Shown: piece after piece, positions 46,402-56,889 of the stretch
How the letters are laid out: each line of letters opens with the position of its first letter
Position numbering within the stretch: the first letter of the stretch is position 1
NCBI GenBank assembly: GCA_947359465.1
Contig: OX375872.1
Coordinates: 130,113,453 to 130,177,452 of the forward strand
DNA length: 64,000 nucleotides
Origin: Metellina segmentata
Lineage: Eukaryota > Arthropoda > Arachnida > Araneae > Tetragnathidae
Direction: 5' to 3'
Translations under genes and position numbers: made by a program
The notes under the pieces: generated by a model
Seen by the model: only the letters and a program-made list of their open reading frames with translations
What the model was told of the DNA's origin: nothing
Databases searched by the model: none

Positions 46402-46441
46402 GTTTTGTCAGCATATTAAAAACAAAATATGCTGACAAAAC
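46402..46441. repeat. perfect 16-bp hairpin
   Basis: gttttgtcagcatatt (46402-46417) pairs exactly with 46426-46441 around an 8-nt loop. It could be a terminator-like or MITE remnant, and no function can be assigned. Confidence 0.85.
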
Positions 46442-46489
46442 AAGTCTCCAAAGTGAATGATTTTTATTACTCTTAACGCATTAATTGCA

Positions 46490-46625
46490 AAACACGAGTA
46501 TACTCGTAGGTGGTAGTGTTTAGGTTTGTGAACACGGATTTACTCTTGGTGGGTAGAGTGCTCGGGCTTGCAAACACGAGTATACTCGTGGTTGGAAGCG
46601 CGACAGGGTTTGCGACCATTATAAT
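46490..46625 (+). repeat. array centred on the palindrome CACGAGTATACTCGTG
   Basis: Three or more units of about 45 bp share 'gt-gcg-t-gggtttgcgaacacgagtatactcgtggt'. One unit has the perfect 16-bp palindrome at 46575-46590, and 46493-46508 has it with one change. Relatives lie at 43600-43635 and 44046-44100, on the other side of the mariner-like element. Confidence 0.8.
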
Positions 46626-47145
46626 CGTGGCTTTCAAAAATTGTATTCCAACAAAAACAGCAATATTACCAAAATCAAATAATTTGCTGTCAGAATGGTT
46701 TAACTAAATATAAAAATAAATTTTTCTAGAGATAAAATGTGACTAACACCTTGCAGCGCATATGCTCTGAATAGATCAACTATTTTATTGAAATAAAAAG
46801 ATCTCTTACCCAAATACTTTGGAAGATGCCGATAAACTCTTCGGTGGAATACACTTCAGCTTTTGTCACGTTCATGCAGCAATGTTAAACCATCCTAAAT
46901 AAAATAAAATTCATGTGATCCATTGACAATAAAGAATTACTACAAATCTTAGGACAACAATCAAATCACACTAGTTTTAGCACATCCAAGATATTTTAAG
47001 TTTGAGCTTGCTATTACGCTTTTATTTTAAATCACGTAAAACCAAGTTATATTATTTTTTGTATGTACGGTAGGTCATTCGATATTTTTTTTTTATATAT
47101 TATTTGGTTTCAGACCGATGAAGAATCTCAACTCCCATGACTTGG
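46626..47145. other. unassigned AT-rich sequence
   Basis: I see nothing recognisable. Confidence 0.5.
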
Positions 47146-47149
47146 CTAC

Positions 47150-47250
47150 GTTTGTTTGGTAGATTGTTTGGGGGTTTTAATGGCGCAGAGGTGAGTTTAT
47201 ATATAAGCAATGTTGCGCTATACACAAGACATGTAATATGAAGTAATGGC
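47150..47250 (-). mobile_element. SINE B tail
   Basis: 'gtttgggggttttaatggcg', 'caatgttgcgcta' and 'tacacaagacatgtaa' are family blocks. It adjoins a SINE A fragment. Confidence 0.7.
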
Positions 47251-47261
47251 AGAAGGTTTGT

Positions 47262-47328
47262 TAACTTTGTACTGGAGCAACACAGCCGGCCATTGGCGAC
47301 GGTCCTGGATCATTCCAGAATGGACAAT
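47262..47328 (-). mobile_element. SINE A, short tail piece
   Basis: 'gtactggagcaacacagccg' and 'ccattggcgacggtcctgga' match the tail half. It ends at 'ccagaatgg'. Confidence 0.7.
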
Positions 47329-47329
47329 T

Positions 47330-48100
47330 CCAGTCCCAAGCGGCTTTAAAAGTATCAAGAAAATTAAATTTAAAGGTCGCATCTGTAAAAGAAAATAACA
47401 AAACCCGTATTTCAGAATATTTAATAGGTGAAGAACGACAAAAGAATGATTGAAGTGCAAACATTTGGCCGAAATCTTTTCCGGCTCAGTCCAAATAGCG
47501 ACAACCGACTTCGACGTCGGGAAAAGTCCGAAATTCGATTAAATATCGAAAGCGGACCGCGGGTTTCCTCGTTTTCTATAATTCCGGATGTCCTGATAAA
47601 CGATTTGCGCACACTTAACAGGCAGGTAGTGTGAAAATATAAATCACAAGCGAGGGCCTTCCATTCGAGTCACTAGGAAGGCGTGGCCAGGCCGGCTTTT
47701 TTCGCCCGCGATTTAAGGAAGTGGGGAAAAAGTGAAGTGAATTAATGTCATCAGCTCTGCAAAATGTTGGGAGTGATGTTGATGTCTTTGTAAAAGGGAG
47801 GATTGTTTTCTTTCGAAAGTTTCCTTTGTACTACCCTTGACTGGTTATTTATGCGCCAGTCATGATTTATTGAATCCATTAGTGCCTTTATTATCCTGGC
47901 TTCGCACGTCAGTTTTGATTCGCAGGGAAATTGACTGGTTTGGGTTCGCTCATTCTTTGGTGAAATTGGAATGGTCTTGTGTTTTATGGCGCATGGTCTA
48001 AAACGTAAGACCAAATAAGATTCTATAAAGGCAGACTGAAGATTAAAACAAGCAACCACAGACCTTTAGAAGTATGTTAAAGCTAAATACATAAACAGAA
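47330..48100. other. unassigned; weak SINE B trace near 47970
   Basis: 'cttgtgttttatggcgcatg' at 47973 resembles a SINE B tail start but soon diverges. No gene is supported. Confidence 0.45.
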
Positions 48101-48101
48101 A

Positions 48102-48115
48102 AACAATGCAACACA
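48102..48115 (+). repeat. target-site duplication of SINE C, left copy
   Basis: aacaatgcaacaca recurs exactly at 48551-48564. The 'aac' end overlaps the (AAC)n tail, so the true duplication may be two or three bases shorter. Confidence 0.85.
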
Positions 48116-48550
48116 GAGCCGCGGTAGCTCAGTCAGTAGAGCGTCGGGCTCGCATCAGAAGGGTTGTGGGTTCTGTCCTCGGCGGAGCCTGCAATTCTGA
48201 TGATTGCGAGATCGGCGCTTCGACCTGGCTAAAGACCGTCGTGTTCACTAATGGTGACTGGGGCACGTTAAATAGGTCGTGGTCACAAAGTCCACCATGT
48301 TCATACCTCTGGGGGTACTTGATCAGGGGGTTATCGGCCTCTGATTGGGATCTAAATTACGATATGTGTGAGTGAATGGATGTGTGAAAGGGACCTTCCT
48401 GTAAAATGGATGTGTCATGTATGTCGAGCAAAGTCGGACCTCCTCCCAATGGGGCTCAAATACATGGAAGGCGCACCCCATCGCCTCTTGCCGTCTTCGA
48501 CGGGCCTGGCACTTTTCTGGTCTGCAAGTGTAGGCATGAGAAACAACAAC
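48116..48550 (+). mobile_element. SINE C, full length, (AAC)n tail
   Basis: The tRNA-like head at 48118-48185 has 'ggtagctcagtcagtagagc' (A box) and 'gtgggttctgtcctcgg' (B-box-like). A central segment at 48231-48292 ('aaagaccgtcgtg', 'gcacgttaaat', 'cgtggtcacaaa') matches that of SINE A. A distinct tail follows ('gggcctggcacttttctgg'), ending in AAC repeats. The target duplication shows a complete retroposed copy. It is not a working tRNA gene: the acceptor stem does not close and the B box is altered. Confidence 0.9.
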
Positions 48551-48599
48551 AACAATGCAACACATTAGTGTTTCCACACAGTGGTATCAACGAGAGATA

Positions 48600-49010
48600 T
48601 CTAGTCCATTGAGATCTGATTAATTTTGCTAATGCCTCGTCATTAAGATATTACCGATTGTTAGATGGTGACGATATCAAGATCAGGTCAGTTCAGTTTC
48701 CTTCTAATGACGAGATATCTCGTCCACTAAGATCTGGACAGTTTTGCTAATGACGAGTTACTTCGTCAAGACAAACACCAGATGGGTCAATATATACTTT
48801 TAAAGTAGTTTTCATTTAACCTGGTCGTTATTAAAACTCCAAGTGCTTCGACGATTCAAGATCTGGTCAGATTTGTTAATCTCGTCCAAGTTCTGGTCAG
48901 ATTTTTTACTGACGAGATACTTCGTCCATCTAGATATCGTCACATTTGCAATTGACAATACCTCATCCATTGCCAATGACGAGATACCTCGTCGAGACAA
49001 GAAAAACCGC
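48600..49010 (+). repeat. array centred on the palindrome GACGAGATATCTCGTC
   Basis: Units made of 'atctggtcag-tttgctaatgacgagatatctcgtcca' recur four to five times with much divergence. The perfect 16-bp palindrome is at 48709-48724. Weaker versions ('gacgagatacttcgtc', 'gacgagatacctcgtc') lie at 48901-48995. Another locus with the same palindrome is at 63545-63685. Confidence 0.8.
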
Positions 49011-49049
49011 TAAAACAAAGAGATCTACGCTAAAGAATAGAGATACAGA

Positions 49050-49580
49050 TGTCTTTACCTCTTTGCAAAGTTCTGGATTCTGGATGCCTGACCAAATTTA
49101 CCAATTTTGACAAAACGAATGGAGGACAAAAAAACGCACGAGAACAAATAAAGAGCATTTATAAAAGTAATTTAGCCATTTTTCTTTGTCTCTGATTCGT
49201 ACGAAAAAAAAACTGAACCACTCTTTTAAACCCTTCATTGCTCAACTAGCGTGTTTTTAATGACTGTCATATAGCTTGTATGTTTCAGCAAAATCCTTAA
49301 AAATATCATTTCGTCTACATGGACTAAGCATTTTAATATTATCTTGACCTCTACAAAGTTCTGGATTCTGGATGGCATAACAAATTTATTAATTTTTATC
49401 AAAAGGAAAAGACAAAAAAAAAAAAACGCCCGAGAACAAATAAAGAGCATTTGTAAAAGTAATTTAGCCATTTTTCTTTTTCTCTAATTCGTGCTAAACA
49501 AAACTGGAGCACTCTTAAGCCCTCCCATTGCTCAACTGGCGTGTTTTTAATGTCCGTCATATAGCCTGTTTCAGCAAAAG
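49050..49580 (+). repeat. tandem duplication, 288-bp offset, two copies
   Basis: 'caaagttctggattctggatg' lies at 49066 and 49354. Both copies continue closely through 'gagaacaaataaagagcatt', 'aagtaatttagccatttttc' and 'cattgctcaact-gcgtgttt'. The copies differ mainly in poly-A length and a small indel. Confidence 0.9.
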
Positions 49581-50445
49581 CCACAAAAAATTATTTTCCT
49601 CGTTCTTTGCTAAGCTAGTGCCATTTTTTCAGCAATGAAATGTTTTTTGAGGGCAAATATTTGTTTAAACTAAGGAAAATAATAAAAAAACGCTATCATT
49701 AACACTTCTTTTTCGTTGCAAAAATAAAAAGCGAACTCCTTGATTTTGGAGGTGAAAAATAAAAATTGCAAAAAATCCTGTTTTAAAGAAATTGTAATTA
49801 GAAAGGAGTGGGGACATTAAAGTATTTTCTTATTTTAATAAATAACGGCTGTGTATTGAAAGGTAAAAAAAAATATCCGCCTTTCACACAGGGATGACTA
49901 AATACATAGCCGGAATTAAGGAAGCAGAAATATACATGAATTAAGTTACATTAATATACAGAAATCGGCGAATTAAGTATAGCTGGATTCTTGTCAATAA
50001 TTTTTTTTTCAAGTGCATGCGTAAACTTTTCTTAGAAAAATTTTCAACTATTTACAGCGGTTTGTCCGATCAAGGCTAAAATGTATTTTTGAAATTTCAA
50101 TGTTTGATCCTTATTTTTAATTAAATGTAAAAAATAAAATTATCGAGAACATCGAGATCGGAGAAAAAAAATCTCTTGTTTTTGAAGTATTGATATTATT
50201 TTCAAACTATCAGTAAAAAAAAATCTCGATTCCATGAATTGTACGTGTTTGTATGAAAGTATTTTGTAATTGACAGTTTGATGAATTTAAAGGATTGTTT
50301 TAATTTTGGGAATGATTTTGTGTGGTTTTTCTGTTTACGTTAATGTTTTGATAATATGCAATTGGAAATGCACAGTTAAGCTAGCTAGCTAGCTAGCTAC
50401 CATATCCAATTGATCAAGATGGAGATATCTTTACGCCTATCCTCC
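49581..50445. other. unassigned AT-rich; (GCTA)n at 50380-50399
   Basis: Apart from five GCTA units, nothing is recognised. Confidence 0.5.
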
Positions 50446-50449
50446 CTTA

Positions 50450-50511
50450 GGTTGAGTTTTATGGCGCAATGGTGCCAAACACACATCAAACAAATGGACA
50501 CACACACAACG
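50450..50511 (-). mobile_element. SINE B tail, shortened
   Basis: 'ggttgagttttatggcgcaa' runs straight to 'tggtgccaaacacacatca', so the hairpin loop has been deleted. It is followed by a SINE A tail. Confidence 0.65.
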
Positions 50512-50637
50512 TAGATATTTCATTGACGTCAAACTAGAGCAACACGACAGGCTATTGGTGATGGTCCGAGATCAAATCCGAATCGAAAGATCCAATGACA
50601 GCACCACGTAATTTGGAACCACGGTCAAATGACGACA
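50512..50637 (-). mobile_element. SINE A, truncated at 'aaatgacga'
   Basis: 'caaactagagcaacacgaca', 'ggtccgagatcaaatccgaa' and 'ggaaccacggtcaaatgacg' are in order. It stops at the recurrent breakpoint. Confidence 0.75.
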
Positions 50638-50699
50638 CAGAACAAATACATCCTGTGAAGAAGCGAAACTCCTCCGCCTACTGCTCACAAATACCCTCA

Positions 50700-51490
50700 T
50701 CGGTATCAAGCTGGTTGGAGTTTTATGGCGCAAGGGCTATATTTGGCCAAACACAAGACAAACAGCGTCAACTAATGGACATACGCAAGGAAAGTTTTAC
50801 TGAATAAATGCACCCAATGAGGAAAGGAATCTCTGCGCTTCCTACAACTGACAAACTCTCCAATTGGTATCAGATTGTATGGGTTTTTATAGCAGAAAAG
50901 CCATATTTGGCCAAGCTGCATCAAACACAAGAACACAACATCGAGCAAATGGAAACACTCGCACAAGGGAAGCTTTACTGACACAGGTAGGTAACGTGAT
51001 ACTGGAGCAACGCAATGGGATATTGAATACGGCCTCGTAATTTTGAAACGGATGTCGAGGTCAACATCTGGACTGGCATATCACTCTGCAATACCCTCAC
51101 TGATCCCTACTGACTCAGAAGAGAGAAATAAATACACCCAAGGAGGAATCGAATCTGCGCCACCTACAATTCGCAAATTCTAATCGGAATCAGGTTAGTT
51201 TGGATTTTTGTGACACAAGGGCTATATTTGGCCATGCTGTTCAAAACACAAGACAACGTCATGGACATACACAATTTTTTACTGACAAAGTTTATGGCGA
51301 AGAGCAAAGCTGCTCTAAACAAGGTCAAGTAAATCTATCGGTGGGTTTGAGGGATTTATGGCACAAAGGATATATTTGGCCATGCTGCGCCAGACATACA
51401 ATATCAAGAAGTAGACACACAATGAAAGTTTTACTAACACAGAAAAGATAAATATACCAAGGGAGGAATGCACCTCACAGACATACATTA
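50700..51490 (-). mobile_element. SINE B tandem copies, one split by SINE A
   Basis: At least four SINE B copies follow each other, with tails near 50707, 50875, 51195 and 51345. Body and head blocks ('tttactgacaca', 'gaggaatcgaatctgcgcca', 'tacaattcgcaaattctaat') lie between them. Heads run directly into the next tail through 'cgg-atcagg-t-g-ttgg', so the copies are joined head to tail. The second is interrupted at 50987-51107. Confidence 0.8.
50987..51107 (-). mobile_element. SINE A fragment nested in SINE B
   Basis: 'gtaggtaacgtgatactgga' to 'tcactctgcaataccctc' is diverged SINE A. It is flanked by tactgacacag (50976-50986) and tactgactcag (51108-51118), an 11-bp duplication with one difference. 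SINE B reading resumes after it. Confidence 0.8.
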
Positions 51491-52890
51491 ATGATTCCTG
51501 CAGTTCAGTACCGAAAGAGTATTAAACTGAATAGCCCTGTAATCAACAAAGGAATGATAGACGTAGACTTCCAAGCATACTTGTCACGATAAGAGTATCT
51601 ATGTAAACTAATACCCCCACCAACCCTTATTACATTTATGTGTGATTTGTTACGGGGTGGTTGTACGAATTATTGTAACAATGCGGGGCATGACAATGGC
51701 ATGTTTATGGCCTTCCCCTTTGGTTGGAATGTGTAGCATACTTCCCTTTGTTGGTGGACGAGATGGTGTTGGGCGTATAAATATCTAAGTCCAAGAGTTG
51801 AAGACAAGAACAGCTGGCTTTTATAGATCTTGCAATTTGACTGATCTTGCAAAATTCATGGATTCTGAGTGAAATCACTGTCTTTCTCTAGTAGATCTAA
51901 AGTTACAGCCATTGACAGCTTCGACCTAACATAAATTTGTGACACAATATCGTGGATTTGCATACTATCAAGAGTACGTGCTCTGTCCTCCAGAGTACGT
52001 GTGACTTGTCTCGTAGAGTACGTGCTTCCACTTGTTCTTGAAAGGCCAAACAAATTAAACGACACACTTTAGTGTACGTTCCTTAATCTGCTCGTACTTC
52101 AAAGTACATTCGTTAATTCGTCTCTACCCCTTCTCCCAATGCAATGTTTTAAAAATACTTCTTATTTTCCTAGTCTACCACAAGTATTATCCCGTAATAT
52201 TTAATCAAGCATTTATACACGCGATCCATTTTCTACGAATGAGTTTCAAGGACGCAACTGAAAAGTCCATTTTATACGACAGTCGCTTTGAATTAATTAG
52301 ATCATATATTTCATTCGGTGTAATTTGTGACCATGCCAGCATAACTACCAGAGTACTTGCGCTATTAATATCCAAACTTACAGAATAATAAATCTACGCA
52401 CATTGCTCATTCAGGCGACGTCGATTCAAACTGTCCTAAAAGGAATTGGCCCAACTAACCCAGAAGAGAAATGTTCTTCGCCGCATTCACGATTAATTCT
52501 ACTTCATTTAGACGAGTGCTTAGAATCCTTTCCTATCCAGCGAGAATAATTATGAATTTTAAAATTGCTTACTAACCGAATAGGAATATATCCTATATTT
52601 TTATTCAAACCACCTAGCAGCCCATTGTACCAGCAAAAGTGAACAGCTTCCAAAGTCCATGTCCTCCTCCACATTCATTCAATTTCAACCACGCGTTGTC
52701 TGATATCTCTAACTAGTTTCGTTCGATATCAACTTTATCCCTGAATGAATAGGAGGGCACCATTTAAACCTGCAAGGTTCACAAGCAGAATTCTATCTTG
52801 CAACTGCAGTCTTCCCTTGATTTCTAACTAGTTTTGACTTTCTCGACCAATACTCTTGCCAAAGGTTTATAATCTTCATATTCGGCCAGT
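51491..52890. other. unassigned; short repeats near 51950-52110
   Basis: 'agagtacgtg' recurs three times at 51970-52025, and 'agtgtacgttccttaat' and 'aagtacattcgttaat' follow. Otherwise nothing is recognised. Confidence 0.45.
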
Positions 52891-52894
52891 ACAA

Positions 52895-53600
52895 ATGTTC
52901 CAAAGAACTCTATTACAAGAAAAAGACCAATACCATATTTCCAAAGAATCCCATTGCAAGAAAAGAACCAATAGCACCATTCCAAGAAAAGGATCAATGA
53001 CATATTTCCAAAGAATGATTGATATTCAACGAAAAGAACCAATGGGATATATCCAAAGAATTCTATTTCAAGAAAAGGTAAGGCAATTTTAACTAACGTT
53101 GTACTAGAGCAACAAACACTACGGGCTATTGACGACGGTCTAGGATCAATTCCCTAAGGGAAAGATCAGAGGACAACACCACGTAATATTGAACCATGAT
53201 CAGATGACGACTATTCCAAGAAAAAGACACAGAATATTTCCAAACAATCTACTCCAAGAAGGACTAATAGAATCTTTCCAAAGTATTATAATCTACATAT
53301 TAGGCCCATACAAACACATTCCAATTACGAAATTCCAAGGATCAATAGAACAGTTCCAAAGAATTATATTTCAAGAACAGGACCAATATAATCTTTCCAA
53401 AAAAATCTACTCCACGAAAAGGACAAATATAATCTTTCAAAGCAAATCTTTTTCAAGGAAAGGACCAATAAAATCTTTCCAAATAATTCTAATCTAAGAA
53501 AAGGAGGATTAATAGAAACTTTCCAAATAACTATATTCTAAGGAAAGAACCAATAGTCTTCCCAAAAAATTTTATTCTAAGGCTGGTTGTTTTGTGGTTT
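52895..53600 (+). repeat. minisatellite, ~40-48 bp unit
   Basis: The consensus 'tttccaaagaattctat' plus 'ttcaagaaaaggaccaata' recurs about a dozen times with substitutions. A SINE A fragment at 53078-53210 interrupts it. Confidence 0.85.
53078..53210 (-). mobile_element. SINE A, truncated at 'cagatgacga'
   Basis: 'gtaaggcaattttaactaac' to 'gaaccatgatcagatgacga' matches tail and body. It is flanked by ctatttcaagaaaag (53063-53077) and ctattccaagaaaa (53211-), a likely target duplication, although the host array repeats the same words. Confidence 0.8.
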
Positions 53601-54337
53601 TATGGTGCAAGGAAAAAATTACATTTTAAGGAAAAAATCTTTTTGAATTTTGAAAGAATCCTTGGATTTCTTTAACCAAATAATGCGGATATTTAGTTAC
53701 AATATTTAGCCTTGTGGTGGAAACCCGGCCAATACTACTTCTCAGAAGACTCACAGTGCTCAGACACTTAAATACGCTCTGAATTAAGATATCCTTCAAA
53801 TTGTCTTCATAGTACTCTTAAAGTAAATGAGAACAGCGCAACTTTCAATCAAGCTCAATCCTCGCAGAATCATTACCATGATAGAAAGGCTCGCCTGTGT
53901 GTTTTGGAAGTCAAATCTGAAATTAGCTTCCTGTGGGGAATTTGAAATTCAATTTGAACTTATTGTGACGTAAATTTGTCGCGTTAATTCAACCATTTTA
54001 AATTCAGGATAATTCAAATGAATTGGAATGTCCCCATGTGTTTGATTTAGAGACATCCAACTTCGCCACAATCGTACTAGCTCCAAACAATTGCACTTGG
54101 GTGAAGTTTCTTTCACTGTTTGTGAAGTTTTATCCGCTTTATCCAAATTAGAAAACCGCATTTTAACTATGGTTTACTAAATTCAATTGTTTGGTTAACA
54201 TTTAGAACCAAATCACATCAGTACATTCACAGCTATGAAGCCAGTCCCTCATCAACCGAGGTTCCCGAATCCCTCCCTTTCCCAAATAGTTGCATTGGAA
54301 TAACAATAGTTCAGGTAAATTTCAAAGTGGATACACA
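53601..54337. other. unassigned sequence
   Basis: A shortened SINE B tail start lies at 53582-53610 ('ctggttgttttgtggtttta'). Otherwise nothing is recognised. Confidence 0.45.
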
Positions 54338-54652
54338 TTGGTAGGTAGTTGAATTAGTGTGTGTCACACTGGAGCAACACAGCAGGCTATTAGTAAATGT
54401 TCGAATCCACCTCGAAGGGAAAGACCTAAGGACATCCCGCAATTTTAAGCCAAAGTTAGATGACGAGGTCAACACTCTAGCTGGCACCCCTCTCCAATAC
54501 TCCAAACCTTGCCAAGGTAGGTGTGGACGTTGGGGGCCACGACAGATTTAACGTTCACCAAACCCCGTGTGCACGATGGTCTTTGGATCTAGCTTCGAAC
54601 TCGCATCCCTCCAATTGTTAATCCATTACTCTTCCAAGCGGACTTCGACGCC
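54338..54652 (-). mobile_element. SINE A, full length, diverged
   Basis: All parts are in order from 'ggtaggtagttgaattag' through 'gccacgacagatttaacgtt' to the head ('cttcgaactcgcatccc', 'ttgttaatccattactcttc'). Confidence 0.8.
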
Positions 54653-54705
54653 CTGATATAGAATGAATCCCATAGACGTGATATACAAGTAGGCTGAGCA
54701 TTTTT

Positions 54706-54800
54706 AATGGGAAGATCCGAGGACATGTCATAATTTTGAACAAAGTTCAGCACTCGAGCTGGCACCTCACTCTCCAAAGCTCTACACTGCCCCAACATGG
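54706..54800 (-). mobile_element. SINE A, internal fragment
   Basis: 'gaagatccgaggacatgtca' to 'cactctccaaagctctacac' is SINE A body without tail end or head. Confidence 0.7.
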
Positions 54801-54802
54801 TA

Positions 54803-55030
54803 TTTGGTATTTTTTAATTAACGTCACACTGCAGAAAACAACGGTGGTGACGGCCCGGGATCAAACCCGAAGAGAAAGATCCGAGGATAACATCGACAAT
54901 TTAGAACCACGGTCAGATGACAAGGTCACACCTGAGCTCGCACCACTCTTTAAACTTCCACACCAATCCAACGTTAGGACATATGAGGCCACGACAGATT
55001 TAACGTGCACCAACCCTCTTTGTTCACGAT
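54803..55030 (-). mobile_element. SINE A, head missing
   Basis: 'ttaattaacgtcacactgca' to 'tttaacgtgcaccaaccctc' covers tail, body and central segment. It is the third SINE A within 700 bp. Confidence 0.75.
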
Positions 55031-55039
55031 GTACTTCCA

Positions 55040-55205
55040 TAAAGGATTATGGCGGCTGCAAGATCCCCAGGTCCCCAACGTCTAGTACGTACACACGAAT
55101 AAAGTTGTACTGACACAGAAATATACTGAGAGGAATCGACCTGCACTGCATTTAACTCGCAGGTTGCTAGCTCAGTGGGGAAATTCACTGAGTCACAACG
55201 GTTCC
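55040..55205 (-). mobile_element. SINE B, tail damaged, head good
   Basis: 'acacacgaataaagttgtac', 'tgacacagaaatatactg', 'gaggaatcgacctgcac' and 'cgcaggttgctagctcagtg' lead to 'ttcactgagtcaca'. The head is well preserved. Confidence 0.75.
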
Positions 55206-55630
55206 CAGTCAATTTTTGGTAGGTAGTGCGACATCTTGGGCACCACAGCAATACTATGGAGTTAGACTAAGCGGATTACCTTTTTAAGTTATTTATTTCA
55301 CTTAAAAGGTTTCAATTAACTAATGGGAAAACTATTTTCAAAACATGTACACTGGACAAACGAGGAACGAATGTTCATAAATAACATATGTTTCTCTTCA
55401 CAGTTAGTTTTTTTAATGGTGTTGAACCTCACCGTATAGCTGTCTCGAGAACTCTATCGTCCACCACTTTCTCACGTGGCTCCTGACTCTTGTCTCCCTT
55501 TTCGTTTTCTTTTTTCGGGGAAGCCGCCTCCCTCTTGGAATGTTGATTGGGTGCTTTCCAATGACACCTGCAACACCCGTTAGATATGTCAACTCCACAC
55601 GTGTGAGTCCCCTCTTTGGATCTTGGAACC
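55206..55630. other. unassigned sequence
   Basis: I see nothing recognisable. Confidence 0.5.
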
Positions 55631-55634
55631 GTTA

Positions 55635-56274
55635 GGGCACCTTCACACGAAGGAGATCGATCCCTCAGACCGGTCGCCTGAGATTGTCACTAGAAAATGT
55701 TTGCAGATTCATTTCATGCGCAAACGATTCGAACGAAGAGAAGCAAAACAAAATTTTTGACTGGCATTTAGTTCTTTTTTTGTAAAATTAGCATCGTCTA
55801 AGATAGATTAAAAATTTCAACGGATTTGAAATCTGAGGAAAATTTTACACCAGATCGATACCTTAAATGTGATTTTCTTTAAATAAATAATATTTCTACT
55901 GTAACTCGTCAAATGCGGCTAAATTCGTTTTGCAAAAATATAAAAATTGCATTTGAAATATTATTTAAAAAAAGAAAATAACATTTAAGGCATCGATCTG
56001 GTGTAAAAATTTCCTCAGATTTCAAATCCGTTAAAATTTTGACTCCATCCTTAACGATCGCGAAGATATAAACTTGTACTAGAGAATACAAAAGCTCTAT
56101 TCTTTTGTTTCTCGAATAAAATAAACCACGACACACAAAAAAGTCGCCGGCGACTGAACTTCCTCGGTGACTATTTTTTAGTCTCTCATAACGGTCTCCT
56201 GCGAGTCTTCTCGTGAGAAGTGCTGTTATGGTTTCTATGTAAGTTCCATCTCCTTCGTGTGTGTGAAGGCGCCC
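55635..56274. mobile_element. foldback MITE, 640 bp, TTA target duplication
   Basis: The ends GGGCACCTTCACACGAAGG and the complement of 'ccttcgtgtgtgtgaaggcg' form terminal inverted repeats of about 25 bp. TTA flanks both sides (55632-55634 and 56275-56277), a 3-bp duplication fitting PIF/Harbinger-type elements. Inside lies a second inverted repeat with arms 55811-55897 and 55954-56040, about 87 bp each and well matched. There is no transposase, so it would depend on another element. Confidence 0.8.
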
Positions 56275-56474
56275 TTAGAAAGTGATATGAGATCACCAAG
56301 TTCAACTAGTCGGATTAACAAGCCGACTCTCCGACAGATTTACTGTCCTTCTGGCCTGAGTTATTTCAGAACTAACACCCGTAGTCTTTTTTTAAGATGG
56401 TGGGAGGTCGTTTGATCACCTCTCTTGGTAGGCTCAAGTTGATATTGGTGTCCAAAAACGCCTTTTTTCCCAGA

Positions 56475-56800
56475 GGTCACAGTAGGTATTTTACTTAAGA
56501 TAGCTCTGGAGTAACATTACGGGCTAGATGTGACGGTGCGGGATCAAACCCAAAGGAAAGGTTCCATGGACAGCACCACGTAATTTTGAACCATGGTCAG
56601 GTAAGGTAATTTTAATTAACGTCGTACTAAAGCAACACAATGGCCTATGAATCATGGTCAGGTAAGGTAATTTTAATTAACGTCGTACTAAAGCAACACA
56701 ATGGCCTATGAATCATGGTCAGGTAAGGTAATTTTAATTAACGTCGTACTAAAGCAACACAATGGCCTATGAACCATGGTCAGATCAACGAGGTAATTTT
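56475..56800 (-). mobile_element. SINE A with internal triplication
   Basis: Tail and body ('gtaggtattttacttaag' to 'tgaaccatggtcag') join a second tail start that is then repeated three times (56595-56777). The last repeat runs into 'accatggtcagatcaacgag'. Confidence 0.8.
56595..56777 (+). repeat. exact 61-bp tandem triplication
   Basis: The unit beginning 'ggtcaggtaaggtaatttta' starts at 56595, 56656 and 56717, with the next partial at 56778. I see no difference between the three copies except at the last edge (gaatcat to gaaccat). Confidence 0.95.
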
Positions 56801-56889
56801 TAGATTTTTTTTGTTTTTGTTTCTCTTAGTCGTCTCTGCGAAATTCAATTCGTTTAATCTAGCAAATATCTACAACCATTTTAGGTTGG

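Noticed and set aside
48118..48190. tRNA gene on the plus strand
   Set aside because: The A box is good, but the B box is altered, the acceptor stem does not close, and it is the head of a retroposed SINE with a 14-bp target duplication.
52895..53600. Repeated frame encoding a repetitive protein
   Set aside because: The open frame is a by-product of a minisatellite; unit length is not a multiple of three throughout and it is broken by stops and a SINE.
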